Shown here piece after piece: positions 41,330 through 52,000 of a stretch of 64,000 nucleotides of DNA. The notes below the pieces were generated by a model. The model searched no databases, was not told the DNA's origin, and saw only the letters and a list, made by a program, of their open reading frames with translations. Each line of letters opens with the position of its first letter. The first letter of the stretch is position 1. Both the position numbers and the translations under genes were made by a program. The DNA is from Wolfiporia cocos (taxonomy: Eukaryota; Basidiomycota; Agaricomycetes; Polyporales; Phaeolaceae), in contig JACCLO010000017.1 in assembly GCA_029448655.1 (NCBI GenBank), positions 186,001 through 250,000 on the forward strand, written 5' to 3'.

Positions 41330-42875
41330 CATCCAGTGTGGGAGTGGTGTACTTGTCCCACTTAGGCTCATCAACATGAAGGGCCTGGAAGTTGCAATGG
41401 AGGAGGTAGAGAAGATCAATGAGGCAGATGTGTTCGTGATGTGATCTAAAGCAAGCTCAGCTTATGTAAAGGTGCACAGCACGGAATGGGATCTTGAATG
41501 TCCATGCAATTGTACCACATCACTTTGCAAGAGTTCTCACTACCAACAGATTCCACCATCACAAACTACATGGGCAAGCACCATGAATACTTCAAGACAC
41601 TCATCAGCATAATGGATGCACAATTTACACTGAGCATGTCAAACAAGGACACCATAGTGGTTGCTGTGTAGTGTGTTCCCATTCTCCCTCTTCCTTTCCT
41701 TTCTCATCACTGTATCTTCCCCATACTACTTATGCTGAGTGGTTAACACTACACACAGCATTGGCAGCACCATCATGGTAGGGCAGGCATGTCTCTGAAA
41801 TTGAAATTTCCATGTCTCCATGTGTTATGATCAGCCAACTTCATCCTCTGTATCTGCAGCAACAGACTCAGAACTTCCTCTTGTCTTTTCTCACTCTTGA
41901 TGGACATTCTGCTCACCTGTAGAGGAACAAACAAGCCTCTGCGGATACCTGGTGTCTGAGCAGATGCTGCAACTCTCACAGCCAAGCAAACACCAACTTG
42001 GTGCTCATGCTCTGCAGTGATGGCATGAACTTATATGAAATGCTGACGCTCCTCGAGCCCTTCTCAATGGGGGTGCCAACTGGCTTTAAGGGAATCTCTC
42101 TGACCTACACTCCACTACAGCCTTTGCCATGCTGCAAGCCGCCCCTTTCCTGTTGCCACCATTTGTCATGCTCATAGATATGATCTGTTCAATGGTGCTG
42201 GAAGAAGATAGGATGTACTGCATATGGCATACACTGGGCAATCAAATCTTACTCAGAATGTCAGACAGAATCAATGGGTATACAGTCAGCTCTGGTGAAA
42301 TGTCTGATCTGCACTAGTGCAAATTGCATGAGGATAGCGAGATGGAGGATATACTGATGTCTGATATTCTGCTGTATCACATGGGTATGAGTTCCGTACA
42401 ACATGTTGTGGTATGCTTATGGGCAAAATGTCTCCCTGCTCTGGAGACCTTCTTATCTTTCTTTCTGCCCACTAGACTGTTTGGTTTCTATTCCACTGCT
42501 TTTTGATTTTGCAATACAGTGCATCGTCTAGCTTTGACTGTAAGCTCTGCAGACAAACAGGACCACTCTGGTACACAACTTGGAAAGTGCAATCGGGGTT
42601 ACAACATCCTTTCTTCTGCACACAAACAGGACCTTGGGAACCTTGGAGAAATATCATTTGTTGGATTGACAGTCTGCCTTTGTTGCTGGATGTCTTCGTC
42701 ATGCCTCTCTGAGCTCTGTCATGCCCAATGATACTTTGTTGTTATCATCCTGCTTCAGTAATACACTGACAGTAGTCAGGGCACCTTCCTATATTCGACT
42801 GAATGGGGTAATTGACTGTGCAACAGCTTCAAAACAAGAATTTATCTATATTATGCTCACGCTGTACTGACTAGT
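41330..42875. other. Unassigned stretch in the duplication spacer
   Basis: No supportable gene. Short coding-like scraps (for example NMKGLEVAMEEVEKINEADV at about 41376-41435) suggest remains of an old gene or transposon, but nothing is recognisable. Several overlapping short ORFs near 42470-42730 are shadows of each other. Confidence 0.3.
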
Positions 42876-43337
42876 TGTCACAACATTTTCTAGTGACACC
42901 TCACTATACGTTTACACCGGGAGTCAAACCCTCGACCTCTGGGTATACCAGCATGTGACCTTACTTAGGCAGCACATGATCTATGCTAGACAGCGTGCGT
43001 CTGGACCAGTACATTACATCATAGGTTACATAAGCGTTCTAGGTGCTATCTGATAGGCATGTGCGCACAGGCCACATTGCTTTAGGGTAGTCGTAGTTAC
43101 TTAGGGATCCAGCGCTACTATGATGTATATGAGCCTTAGGGTCTGAGGCGTCTTACCTCAGACCATGCCTTAGGGCACTTAACTCCCATCCTGCTTGCTT
43201 GCCCATCATGCCTAGCTTGATTGCGCGAGCACCTCGATATTACAGACTCCTGCCTTGTCTGTGGGTACTCGACGCCTCCTGCAAAGTCTTGTTAGAGGGG
43301 GTTAGGCAATTGAGGATGACCCAAGAGTTTTGGGTCA
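42876..43337 (+). repeat. LTR of family H (probably solo)
   Basis: TGTCACAACATTTTC...GAGTTTTGGGTCA, 462 bp, is homologous to the reverse complement of 4122-4608 (ACCGGGAGTCAAAC, ACAGGCC.C.TTGCTTTAGGGTAG, TGTATATGAGCCTTAGG, TGAGGCGT). No matching TSD was found. The ends are inferred from the family. Confidence 0.6.
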
Positions 43338-43869
43338 CACCCTGGTGGACATCCCACCTACATATGTACAAAAAGGTGAGATTGCTCTTCACACTCAGAA
43401 GCTCCGGCTTCTATCACAGATTCACTCTATTTCATATAGGTGCACCTACAAAGTACACCGCAGTATACTCTCTCACATGGACATGATGCCCACACGAGTA
43501 ATCACATACAGAATTTATGCAGACTAGTAGGTAGTCTTCCTACATAGTCTTACCTTAGCCTCCCCATTGGCCACTACTGGCCTAATACATATGCACAGGA
43601 CATAACATGTACACACACTATGCTAATATATATAGGGGGTTGAGCGTTGGGTTCAGACTCCATTCTGAACTTGGTGTTCTTCCACCCACCTCACCCCAGT
43701 TAGCTCTGAGGACCCAGGGTGGCCTTGTCATTATGGATGATAATGAGTGTGATCTTCACATTGTCCAGATTGGCAGAAAGTCTTATTGAGAATGAAGCAA
43801 CAAGAACAATGATGAAGTGATAAGAGATAACATTTAACATGCCACTATCTGTCCTGTACTAACTGTGGC
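43338..43869 (+). repeat. LTR-like remnant with TATA box, ends not defined
   Basis: A TATA-like TAATATATATAGGGGG near 43624 followed by TTGGGTTCAGACTCC and an end-like GGCCTTGTCA (about 43728) resembles an LTR promoter and 3' end. I could not find the 5' end or a TSD. No gene is seen. Confidence 0.35.
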
Positions 43870-44084
43870 TATCGCCGAATCCAATCTGTCAATTTTTATG
43901 TGCCAAAGCCGTGAGTCCAATACATTGAACCCAATGATTAATGGCTATCTTCCATGAGCCTGCATCTACACCAAGGCGAACGATTTACTCAATTCTGGAT
44001 AGAAAATCTCCTTCAAAGACCAGCAACAGAGATCCCAAATGGCTGTAAGGCATATAGTACTTGGTTTTCCATGTACCTGCAGAT

Positions 44085-45887
44085 TCAAGATGCTATTCCG
44101 GCGCCTGCATTCTCAATGTCTAATCTTGCTTCTCCATCTCGTTGAAAACCTTGATCATCCTGCATTTGTTCCATCACCTATGAAAAGTCACATTATGGAT
44201 AAAATGCGACATGATATGTACTTACCAGCTCCCCATTGTCTGTGTATTCGTCATCATCTTCAAATAACAAGCTATCCAGCATGCTATGGTCAAGAGGAGC
44301 TCCCATGTTTCCAACCAACCTGTTTCCAAATTCTATGCTCCCTCCAGATCTCGAGTTTCCGTCTACAAATGATGGGACATTGGAGGCAGCACTAGGCCCT
44401 TCGTCAGTGTGTTGTCGTAAATTGAACATGAACCTCGAGATCAGAATTGGTGAGATTCTGTCGAAATTTAACCATGAGAAAATTGCGCCTCCAGTTATGA
44501 TACTCACGTTGTTATGAATGGGCCGATATATTCTATTTCGAACTGGACAGCCGTCAGCTTAAGTGTCGCATGATTTAGATAAAAGATAAACACATAGTTG
44601 CCTCCAGGATAGGAGATGCAAGATTCCACAACTTGAGACGTATTCAGCAGCAAGAGAACTCTGGATATGTAAGATGAATTGTAGCAACTAATCAGTCAAC
44701 GCAGAAGCATACATGAAATATGCGGTACCTGTAACAGTCATATAAATCGAAATTCGATGATATGTACTCAATCATCTCACCGTCTCTGACAATTACAAGC
44801 ATCATGGGTTGCTTGATTTGAGTATCTGAAACACGTCTTGCCCATGGGAATGCATATAACCATGTGGCAGCGATCACGATCAGATCTGAGACTATGACGC
44901 AAGCAAGCGCTGCGATGGTAACTGTGGAAGTTTTGACATGAACACGATCAGTCTACTATGACTCTTTTCTTATTTGCGTACTTCTGAGATCATGATCAGA
45001 TAAGCTCCCCATTTCTGTAGCTTGCTGTTTACCTGTTGTAGGCATTCACAGAGAGAAAGTTAGGTTGGTTGCATATCGGTACACCAGCAACAAATGTCAC
45101 AGAGGGGTGACCACCAGAAGCATTTATATACTGATGATCGAAAGGATTAGTCAAGCAGTGTAAAGAGACAGGTGTCGTGAAATAAAGGCACGGACAATGT
45201 CGGCTGCAGCGGGCACGAGCCCTGTCAGCAAGGCTAACAATGCCCAAAACCAATTTCGTCCCGTGATAGCGTACACACGGAGTGCCGAGAACCCTGTGAG
45301 TAGGCCTTCATACACAATGCCATATTGGTATACATTGTCGGACTTACCTGCTGCTATTGTTACCGACAAGATGGACATGACGTCTTGTAGTACAAGTTGT
45401 ACGACGCAACTGGTGGGCCTGCATGTTAGATCGAAGTCTGTAATTATGCCAGTAGGGAAACACGCAACCCCTGCAGAGATGGTTAGTATCTATTGATCGT
45501 TGCATGGAATGACTCACATAATCGGTCGCCCAATCGAGTGTACTGAGCACGTTGGAGATAGCAGACAACAAGAGTGCATATCGATTCAAGAGAAGGAGGA
45601 TAGTAGCCCCTGTCATACGATATCTCCAAATAGCGAGAACCTCGTGGTCGAATGTGACGATCTGCTCGTAGAGCACCAGCACTGTTCGTGGCTTTGTTAG
45701 GTAGCGAAAAAATGCATAATCTTGAGTTACCGGCGGCAGCAATGTAGCAGTAGTTTTCGATATAGCTGACGTGCGAAATATCGCTCAGGATGTCAAAAAT
45801 AAGAAATGCGCGGAACTGTGAGTATTCTCACCCCTGCGTTAGGACTTCAATTGCCTCTACGGCAGAAAGACCCGTAGTAAAGGACAT
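44085..45887 (-). CDS. DUF6533-type seven-helix membrane protein gene (about 11 exons)
   Basis: From ATG 45887 to TGA 44085, exons joined over ~50-nt GT-AG introns give: MSFTTGLSAVEAIEVL; YIENYCYIAAA; VLVLYEQIVTFDHEVLAIW with GATILLLLNRYALLLSA (DUF6533 signature, helices 1-2); VACFPTGIITDFDLTC...VMSILSVTIAA; GFSALRVYAITGRNWFWALL; YINASGG...VPICNQP; ALACVIVSDLIVIAATWLYA; TAYF; VLLLLNTSQVVESC; RISPILISRFMFNLRQHTDE; and an acidic tail ending AGAGIAS. No stop lies within these exons. One junction (about 45450-45520) is not in frame in my reading, so the model is uncertain there or the gene is slightly damaged. Function is unknown. The family is receptor-like and expanded in Agaricomycetes. Confidence 0.72.
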
Positions 45888-46041
45888 CTTATCAATGCAG
45901 AGTGTCTGCCGGAGAAGTTGAGTGAACATGTTATGCGGGCCGAAGCTTATATATCCTGTGCGGTCCTGTACCCTATCACGAAGTTGTGGCGGCCTCCTCG
46001 TACGGACATCCTGTGTTCCCCATCCTGGTGCGACTCACAAC

Positions 46042-46600
46042 TCACGCATCGTACCATCGCTCCCGCAGCTGTGCCATTTTGGGATGGCAAACAGTACTTG
46101 GCCAGATGATTGAGGAAGATAGGCACAGACAGGCCTTCGCTAGGAAGATACCCTGAGTATCGAGGACCCGTTGCAAGCAACTCTTCAAAGCTCTATCTCC
46201 GAACATGCAGTTTTCGCCAACCGAGGTAATAATGCAGTATTCACCCTGACAAGGACAATGATGATTTTCGAAGCTGTATATCACCTCGTATGAGGTGGGA
46301 AGCTGCACAAGCGGACCTCTGTTCCAACAGGCTGTCCATCGACACAAAATCATTGCTGCAAGGTGGAAGTGGGATGAGGCTGAAAAGCATGAATGAATTT
46401 TAAATTGGCTGGTGTCAGCACAATCCAGGCTAATGATCAGGTCGATACTGTTATCACTCTCCAAGGTCGGATCCTTACCGGAGGTTTGTTGGCAATGCAG
46501 ATATCGAAGATAGAGGGTCTTCCTGAAGAATCGTGAGGGAATGTCATCCGCTGATTATACCTGGATATCTCATCGTCATCGTCACGCGACACGGGACGCA
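46042..46600 (-). CDS. Unrecognised gene, 3' exons (arm 2 copy)
   Basis: A minus-strand exon at about 46600-46485 (acidic RDDDDEISRYNQRMTF, then IFDICIANKPP) ends in a GGTAAG donor. The next open region, 46464-46042, encodes 140 residues rich in Cys and Ser (SLDCADTSQFKIHSC, GENCMFGDRALKSCLQRV). Its homologue in arm 1 (36830-37371) is more degraded. I recognise no domain. It sits directly upstream of the DUF6533-type gene on the same strand, about 150 nt away. Confidence 0.4.
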
Positions 46601-47860
46601 CCAGCCTCTGCCTGATCAGATATCAGATCTACTAATCTACTATGATCGCAAGCATATGTGAGCGACTCAGGCCGTAGCTCATATGAAGAAGGCGTGCAAG
46701 TTGGAGAGACCAATTGTCCGATTCGGGTGCTCAACCGGGCTTTTTGTCGTTCTCCAGAAATCGGGCTACATCGATGCTATGCTTCTTGCCTCATACCACC
46801 ACATTTGATCGGTGATCATATGAGGCCAGGCTCACCACTGTGAGAAGGCACGAATGTATTGGATCTTACCATTCATGATCCCCTAGGCGAGTAGGCGTGC
46901 AATATGATCGTACTGGAGTGGCTGGATGCCGCCATACGGCGTACGTTCCTGTCACTTCTGGCCAGTGTCATGTCTCCCACCCAGTGGCCGCAGTTATCTA
47001 CTGCCAGCCTCTGCTGGTCGAGAGAGCCTGACGCTGTGTGGCGGCAGATTGACACTTCGGATGTTCTAGACATGCATTTATGCGTCGCATAAACGTGATG
47101 GCAATGAGAGCGACAATCCATACTGGGAGACGTTCGATGACTGTTCATTCACTCTCCGACATCGGTCACACACAAAACAATACGGGACATATATTGCGCG
47201 GTATCGTCTACGTATGCGTGCGTGCTGCCGAAATCTATAGACGATCACCAATAGCGCGAGCTCGGGAAGGAGATGCAGGGCTGAGTCCGTGCGGCACGAC
47301 TACGACCACAGAATACCATATCTGCGTAGCCAGATATCTCTTGTACTGTGGGTGGAGGAGGAAGCGCAGCATCCATCCCACCCAAAACCGGGCGCACACG
47401 TGGCAAGAAAAATTAGCGGAAGGGAAAGATGATGCGGATGCGGCAATGAACGAGGGGTAGAGTCAAGGCGGAGTAAACGGAGCAGGATGGTCCTACACAT
47501 TAGTACGCCGAGCGCATCGGCGCTCCTACGACAAAACAGCGTATTTCAACGCCCGCCCATCCACAGCAGATGCAGACGCGGGCGGTTAGGACGGCAGGAG
47601 GTCTCATCGGATACGCCCCGGGAGCTCGCGCGAGGTGAACTGCCAGTTGTAGTGCATACATTCCTCGAGCACTCCCGCGCCCGTCATGATATGCAAGCAA
47701 TCACTTGCAATGTGCTGAGATGCATCAAATCAGCGAGGGACTTCAGTCAATTATCTTAATCTGCCAACTGCCCTTCGCTTAAGAAATCGCAGTTGCGAGC
47801 TAGGTTTGCACGCAGATTAATCTGCTAGCTGCGGCAGATTAATCTACTGTGACAATAAAA

Positions 47861-47928
47861 TGGTACATCCAGGATTCGAACCAAGGACCTGAGCACAGAT
47901 GAGACTAAGAGCATCACAGCATACATTA
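47861..47928 (-). ncRNA. tRNA-like unit, left arm of element B, interrupted by Gypsy2
   Basis: On the minus strand it is the 3' part (TCTCATCT, B-box GGTTCGAATCC, TGGATGTACCA). The 5' part with A-box TAGCTCAGTTGG continues at 56152-56130 beyond Gypsy2. Joined, it resembles the unit at 37901-37989. Not a functional tRNA. Confidence 0.5.
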
Positions 47929-48301
47929 TGTCACAAGCCGATTTCTTTCGTCTAGCTAGTGACTAGAGCCTGGACCCTTATCTTATCTAAGCGCGCGCCT
48001 AAGCAGTCACGTGCAAGACCCCGAACACCCTATCACGTGCTACCAGCCCCCCGGACACTCTGTGCCGTGTACTTACACCCATTATAGGGTTTACCATAAT
48101 ATCGGACTCTCAGCTTACGTAATAACTGTACAGTAGCCAAACAGTGTACAAACAGTAGAATAGCATATATACTGGCCGACGAGCAGGGTAGCACCCCAGA
48201 CTCGTCTTGGCCTTATACGCCTTGAGTAGCCTCAGACTAGGATTGCGCTGAAACGCGAGTAACAATCCCCTGAGTAGTTGCTTGAAGTGTTGCTTGTGTC
48301 A
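47929..48301 (+). repeat. 5' LTR of Gypsy2
   Basis: It is 373 bp, TGTCACAAGCCGATTTC...GCTTGTGTCA, with the promoter (TATA-like CATATATAC near 48164). It matches 55752-56124 without visible difference. Confidence 0.96.
48164..48208 (+). promoter_or_regulatory. TATA box and presumed transcript start with self-primer, Gypsy2
   Basis: CATATATAC at 48164-48172 is followed about 30 nt later by AGACTCGTCTT (48198-48208), complementary to the site just inside the LTR. The transcript start is inferred from spacing. Confidence 0.65.
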
Positions 48302-48302
48302 T

Positions 48303-48313
48303 AAGACGAGTCT
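48303..48313 (+). promoter_or_regulatory. Self-priming primer-binding site of Gypsy2
   Basis: AAGACGAGTCT begins 2 nt after the LTR and is the exact reverse complement of AGACTCGTCTT at 48198-48208 (11 of 11). No tRNA-complementary primer site is seen. Confidence 0.77.
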
Positions 48314-49069
48314 CCACCCCGTGTAGCGGTTTACCCTACACAACCCCGGCGCACTAGGGGCAAAGTGCACCTTTCTTTCGCTCTTGTTGAACTTCGGTTC
48401 TCCGAGCACGTGATTGGTTTCCATACCCGCCACATCCCAGGGTTAAGGGATTAGAGTTCTGGGGGAATCTTGCGAACAGCGTGCAGGGGACCTCTCCTGC
48501 CACTGCTTCTAAGCTACTGGACCAACACCGTGCAACGCGGTTGTAAAGGTCTTGGGTTACAACCCCACCACAGTAACTGTGCACCCGACGCGTAATAGTC
48601 AAAGGCGTTAAGGGGCCCTGTGGCAGTGTACAGAGGCACTGGTCGTCTATTTACGGGCCTTACTGCCCCGACGATACGCGCATTACCGCGCCCCCGTTAC
48701 TATACAACCCAGCGCGTAACCCGCGGCTGAAGAGGCAGGAAATCGCCTAATACTGTACCGGCACTTGCCGCCATACGGTAGAACTTTTACACGCCCCACC
48801 ACATAGGCGGATAGTTCCCGTGCCCCCGGTATCCTGAATTAGCTTCAGGGCTGGACGAGGTTTCGGAGGCTGCGTTTTCTCGCCGGCTTTGGGAAGAAAA
48901 CCCCTTAGCGTTTCTTGGCACATCTCCGAAAAGAGGTGGACGCAGTTTGTAGTGGATCAAGACTTTCTAGTTACCACCCCGATAGCTCTTCGGAGGCGCC
49001 ACAGTGGGCAGGTAGCGGTCTTGATCGCGACTACACTTTTCATACCTATACACTTTCATCCTACATACA
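48314..49069 (+). other. 5' leader of Gypsy2
   Basis: About 757 nt lie between the primer site and the Gag-Pol ATG. Only short ORFs are present and none is convincing. A role in RNA packaging or translation is likely from position alone. Confidence 0.5.
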
Positions 49070-52000
49070 ATGGCCGCGCCCCACGACATCAACTACATCC
49101 GCAACCCGCGGCCTGAAACCCCGGCCGATATTCCGCTCCCCGGTTCCGCTGGCACGAACCCGTTCCTACCAGGCCAGTGGGTAAACTACCAAGTGCACGG
49201 TCTACCGGAGGAATTCTCCCTTCTTTCGGTGGCCGACAGCATGCACGCCCCACGACCACCGGTAGAGGCCGCCCCGGTCCACACCGAAACGATAGGGGAA
49301 CACCAGCCCGCTCGCTCACTCCCCCTTGGAGGGTCAGTAGAAGACCAAGGTCCCGGTATTGAACAAATGGACCTAGCCTTCCAGTTGGCCAGGGAGCAGT
49401 CCAACACGGTGCGCGCAGGTAACCAGCTGGGACACATCGACTCGCCGCTCGCCATGCAATGGGCATTCCCGCCCAACCCCACAACGGCAGACTTCGGCGC
49501 GCGATGCCAACAGGTCGCGCAGGCAATGGTAGCGGTAGGGACATGGTCACGAGAAATGGGAGCCCGGTTCCTACGGGAGGCTCAACGGTTACAGGCGGAC
49601 GCCCTCCAAGCCGGAGACGCAGCGTCACTGCACAGCCAGGCACCTCCCCCCGTCAGGACCCCCGTCTCGCCCGCAGAGAGTAGGTTCCGTCCGGTAGAAA
49701 ACTGGGTCAGATCGGTGCACATGCACTCTCCCCAGCGGACACCGCGCGGATCCCGGCCTCTCCCCACTCCCCCGACTCGTGGAAACTCCCGGCAGACGAA
49801 CCCATTCCTGCCCGGCTACACACCCCCGGTACTTACGGCCCCAGCACCCGTCCGCCCCGACACCTTCGCCCAGGCAGCCCGTCCCCCACTGACACACGAC
49901 ATGTTCGGTAACCCCGTGCCGACACAAAACGCGCGCGTGAACACCTGGGGAGCCGCGCCTCTCCAGGGAACTCGCGCGTCTATGTGGAGACCAATGAAAC
50001 CGGCATCGTCGCAGTGGGATGCGTACTCAATACTGCCCGAACCGCAGCCCGACCCCCGGTACAAGTCCAAGGTCAGGGAACCAGAGGCATTCACCGGCAC
50101 CGGGTTCACGGACTGGTACATGCGGCTCCAGCTGTACATCGACGACAACGCCCCCATCCTCTTCACCGATTCCAAGAAGGTGGGCGCGGCGATCTCGTTG
50201 ATCCGCGGTCCAAAGGTCGATGCATGGGTAACGGCCTTCACCAGGGAACACTACCTGGGAGGACAGTGGAGGATCAGCTGGCAACGGTTCGTCTGGGAAC
50301 TGCACCAAAAGTTCGACGACCCGGACCTGGAGAAAAAGGCGGCAGTAGCGGCAGAGCGACTCACCATGACGCTCGGCAAAGGCGAGGAATACTTCCAGGA
50401 GTTGGAACGACTCCTGGGAGAAGCCAAATACGACCGGGAGAACCAGGTGGTCCATAGCTGGGTCACCAGGGCCATCCCCAAAGACATTTATTCCTCGGTC
50501 CACCAGGCATTCGTCGCCGCCACCGTCAACGACAAATCGCAACGTGGGTACAATGTCCAGATCCCGGAGGATTACGAGTCCTGGAAACAGGCTATCCTCC
50601 GGACCGACAACGCGATGCGTCGACTCCGGGACGAGGAAAAACTGCGGAGCGGAAGGAGCACCACGGACAAGGGCAAGGAGCGTGCTAAGCCCGAGCGCGC
50701 CCCCCGCGCGGAGCCAACTGCGGAAGAAAGGGCAAACTTGCTCAAGAGGAAGTGCCACTCTTGCAGCAAGACGCAGGCCGAGGCACCTGGAAAGGGATGC
50801 ACCAAGACATCCTGGCACCAACCGAACTGGCGGCCCAAGACCAACACCACCCCCGCCGCCAGTGGATCCGGAACACAGCGAACTCGGCAGGCTATTGCAG
50901 GGAATGACGCTCCTACGGTCCTTAGCGAGATCCCCCAGGAGGACTTTGTCCGAATGGTGGCCGCCTGGGCCAAGGAGAACCCTGACGCCGCAAAAGAAGC
51001 CGGGTTCGCACCCACTCAGGTAAGTCCCTCCCCCTCGAATCGCTTTTCAGTATTGGAAGTAGAAGAACCAGTAAACTCCAAAAAAAGTGACTCGGCTGCC
51101 ACGGAGAACGACGAACCGGTGGATGGACTATATGGGCTAGAGACCGGGGCCCCGATATTAGAATCAGTATCTGTACCTCTCGCATCTGTAGAATCGGACA
51201 TAGATGACGACGACGGAGCTTCAACATGCTCCGACGACTCGTTTGTAACAGCCTTGGAGGCGCCTCCCACTGGAGCGTGGCGGGAGGCAAATACCGTGCT
51301 TAATTCCTCCAAAGCTAATGTAACATATGTTCCAATGGATGTGGACCCGGTAGTGACACCTGATGTGGAAATGGCAGACGCATCAGGTGCCACTAAGAAA
51401 TCAGAAAAGAAAATGCGGCGTAGACGCGTCAAAAAGAAGACGGTCACGCTCGACATATACCTAGATCACCCGCGGGCAATCCCACCTGAGCGCAAAAGCG
51501 AAGGTGCCGCCGGGTACGACCTCTACTCTGCGGAGGAGGTCGTCGTTCCTAATGGGAAACGTATCACCGTAGATACTGGCATCAAAATCAGGATGCCAGC
51601 CGGTGTATATGGACGTATCGCCCCACGATCTGGACTCGCCCTTAAGGGAGTCGACGTGGAGGGCGGTGTAGTAGACGAAGACTACACCGGCCGAGTAAAA
51701 GTCATACTGAATAATCAGACCGGAGCAGATTATCAGGTCGAGTATGGGGACAGAATCGCCCAGTTCATACTCGAATGTAATATGACACCCAACACCAAGA
51801 TCGTCAAATCAATCCGTGAAACCACGCGAGGAACACAGGGTTTCGGTTCAACTGGTGAAAAACTCAGGGGAAGTGTAGTGGTCATCCAGACGGGAAAACG
51901 GGGAAAGCAGATCGAAGTACCGATCACTCTCCACCGCCCCGACGGACGTGCCCTCTTCACAAAGGCTCTCATCGATTCCGGTTCCACTGGATCGGTGATT

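Noticed and set aside
50027..50821. 264-codon minus-strand ORF inside Gypsy2
   Set aside because: It is an antisense shadow of the Gag coding frame. No motif, and it arises from codon bias of the sense ORF.
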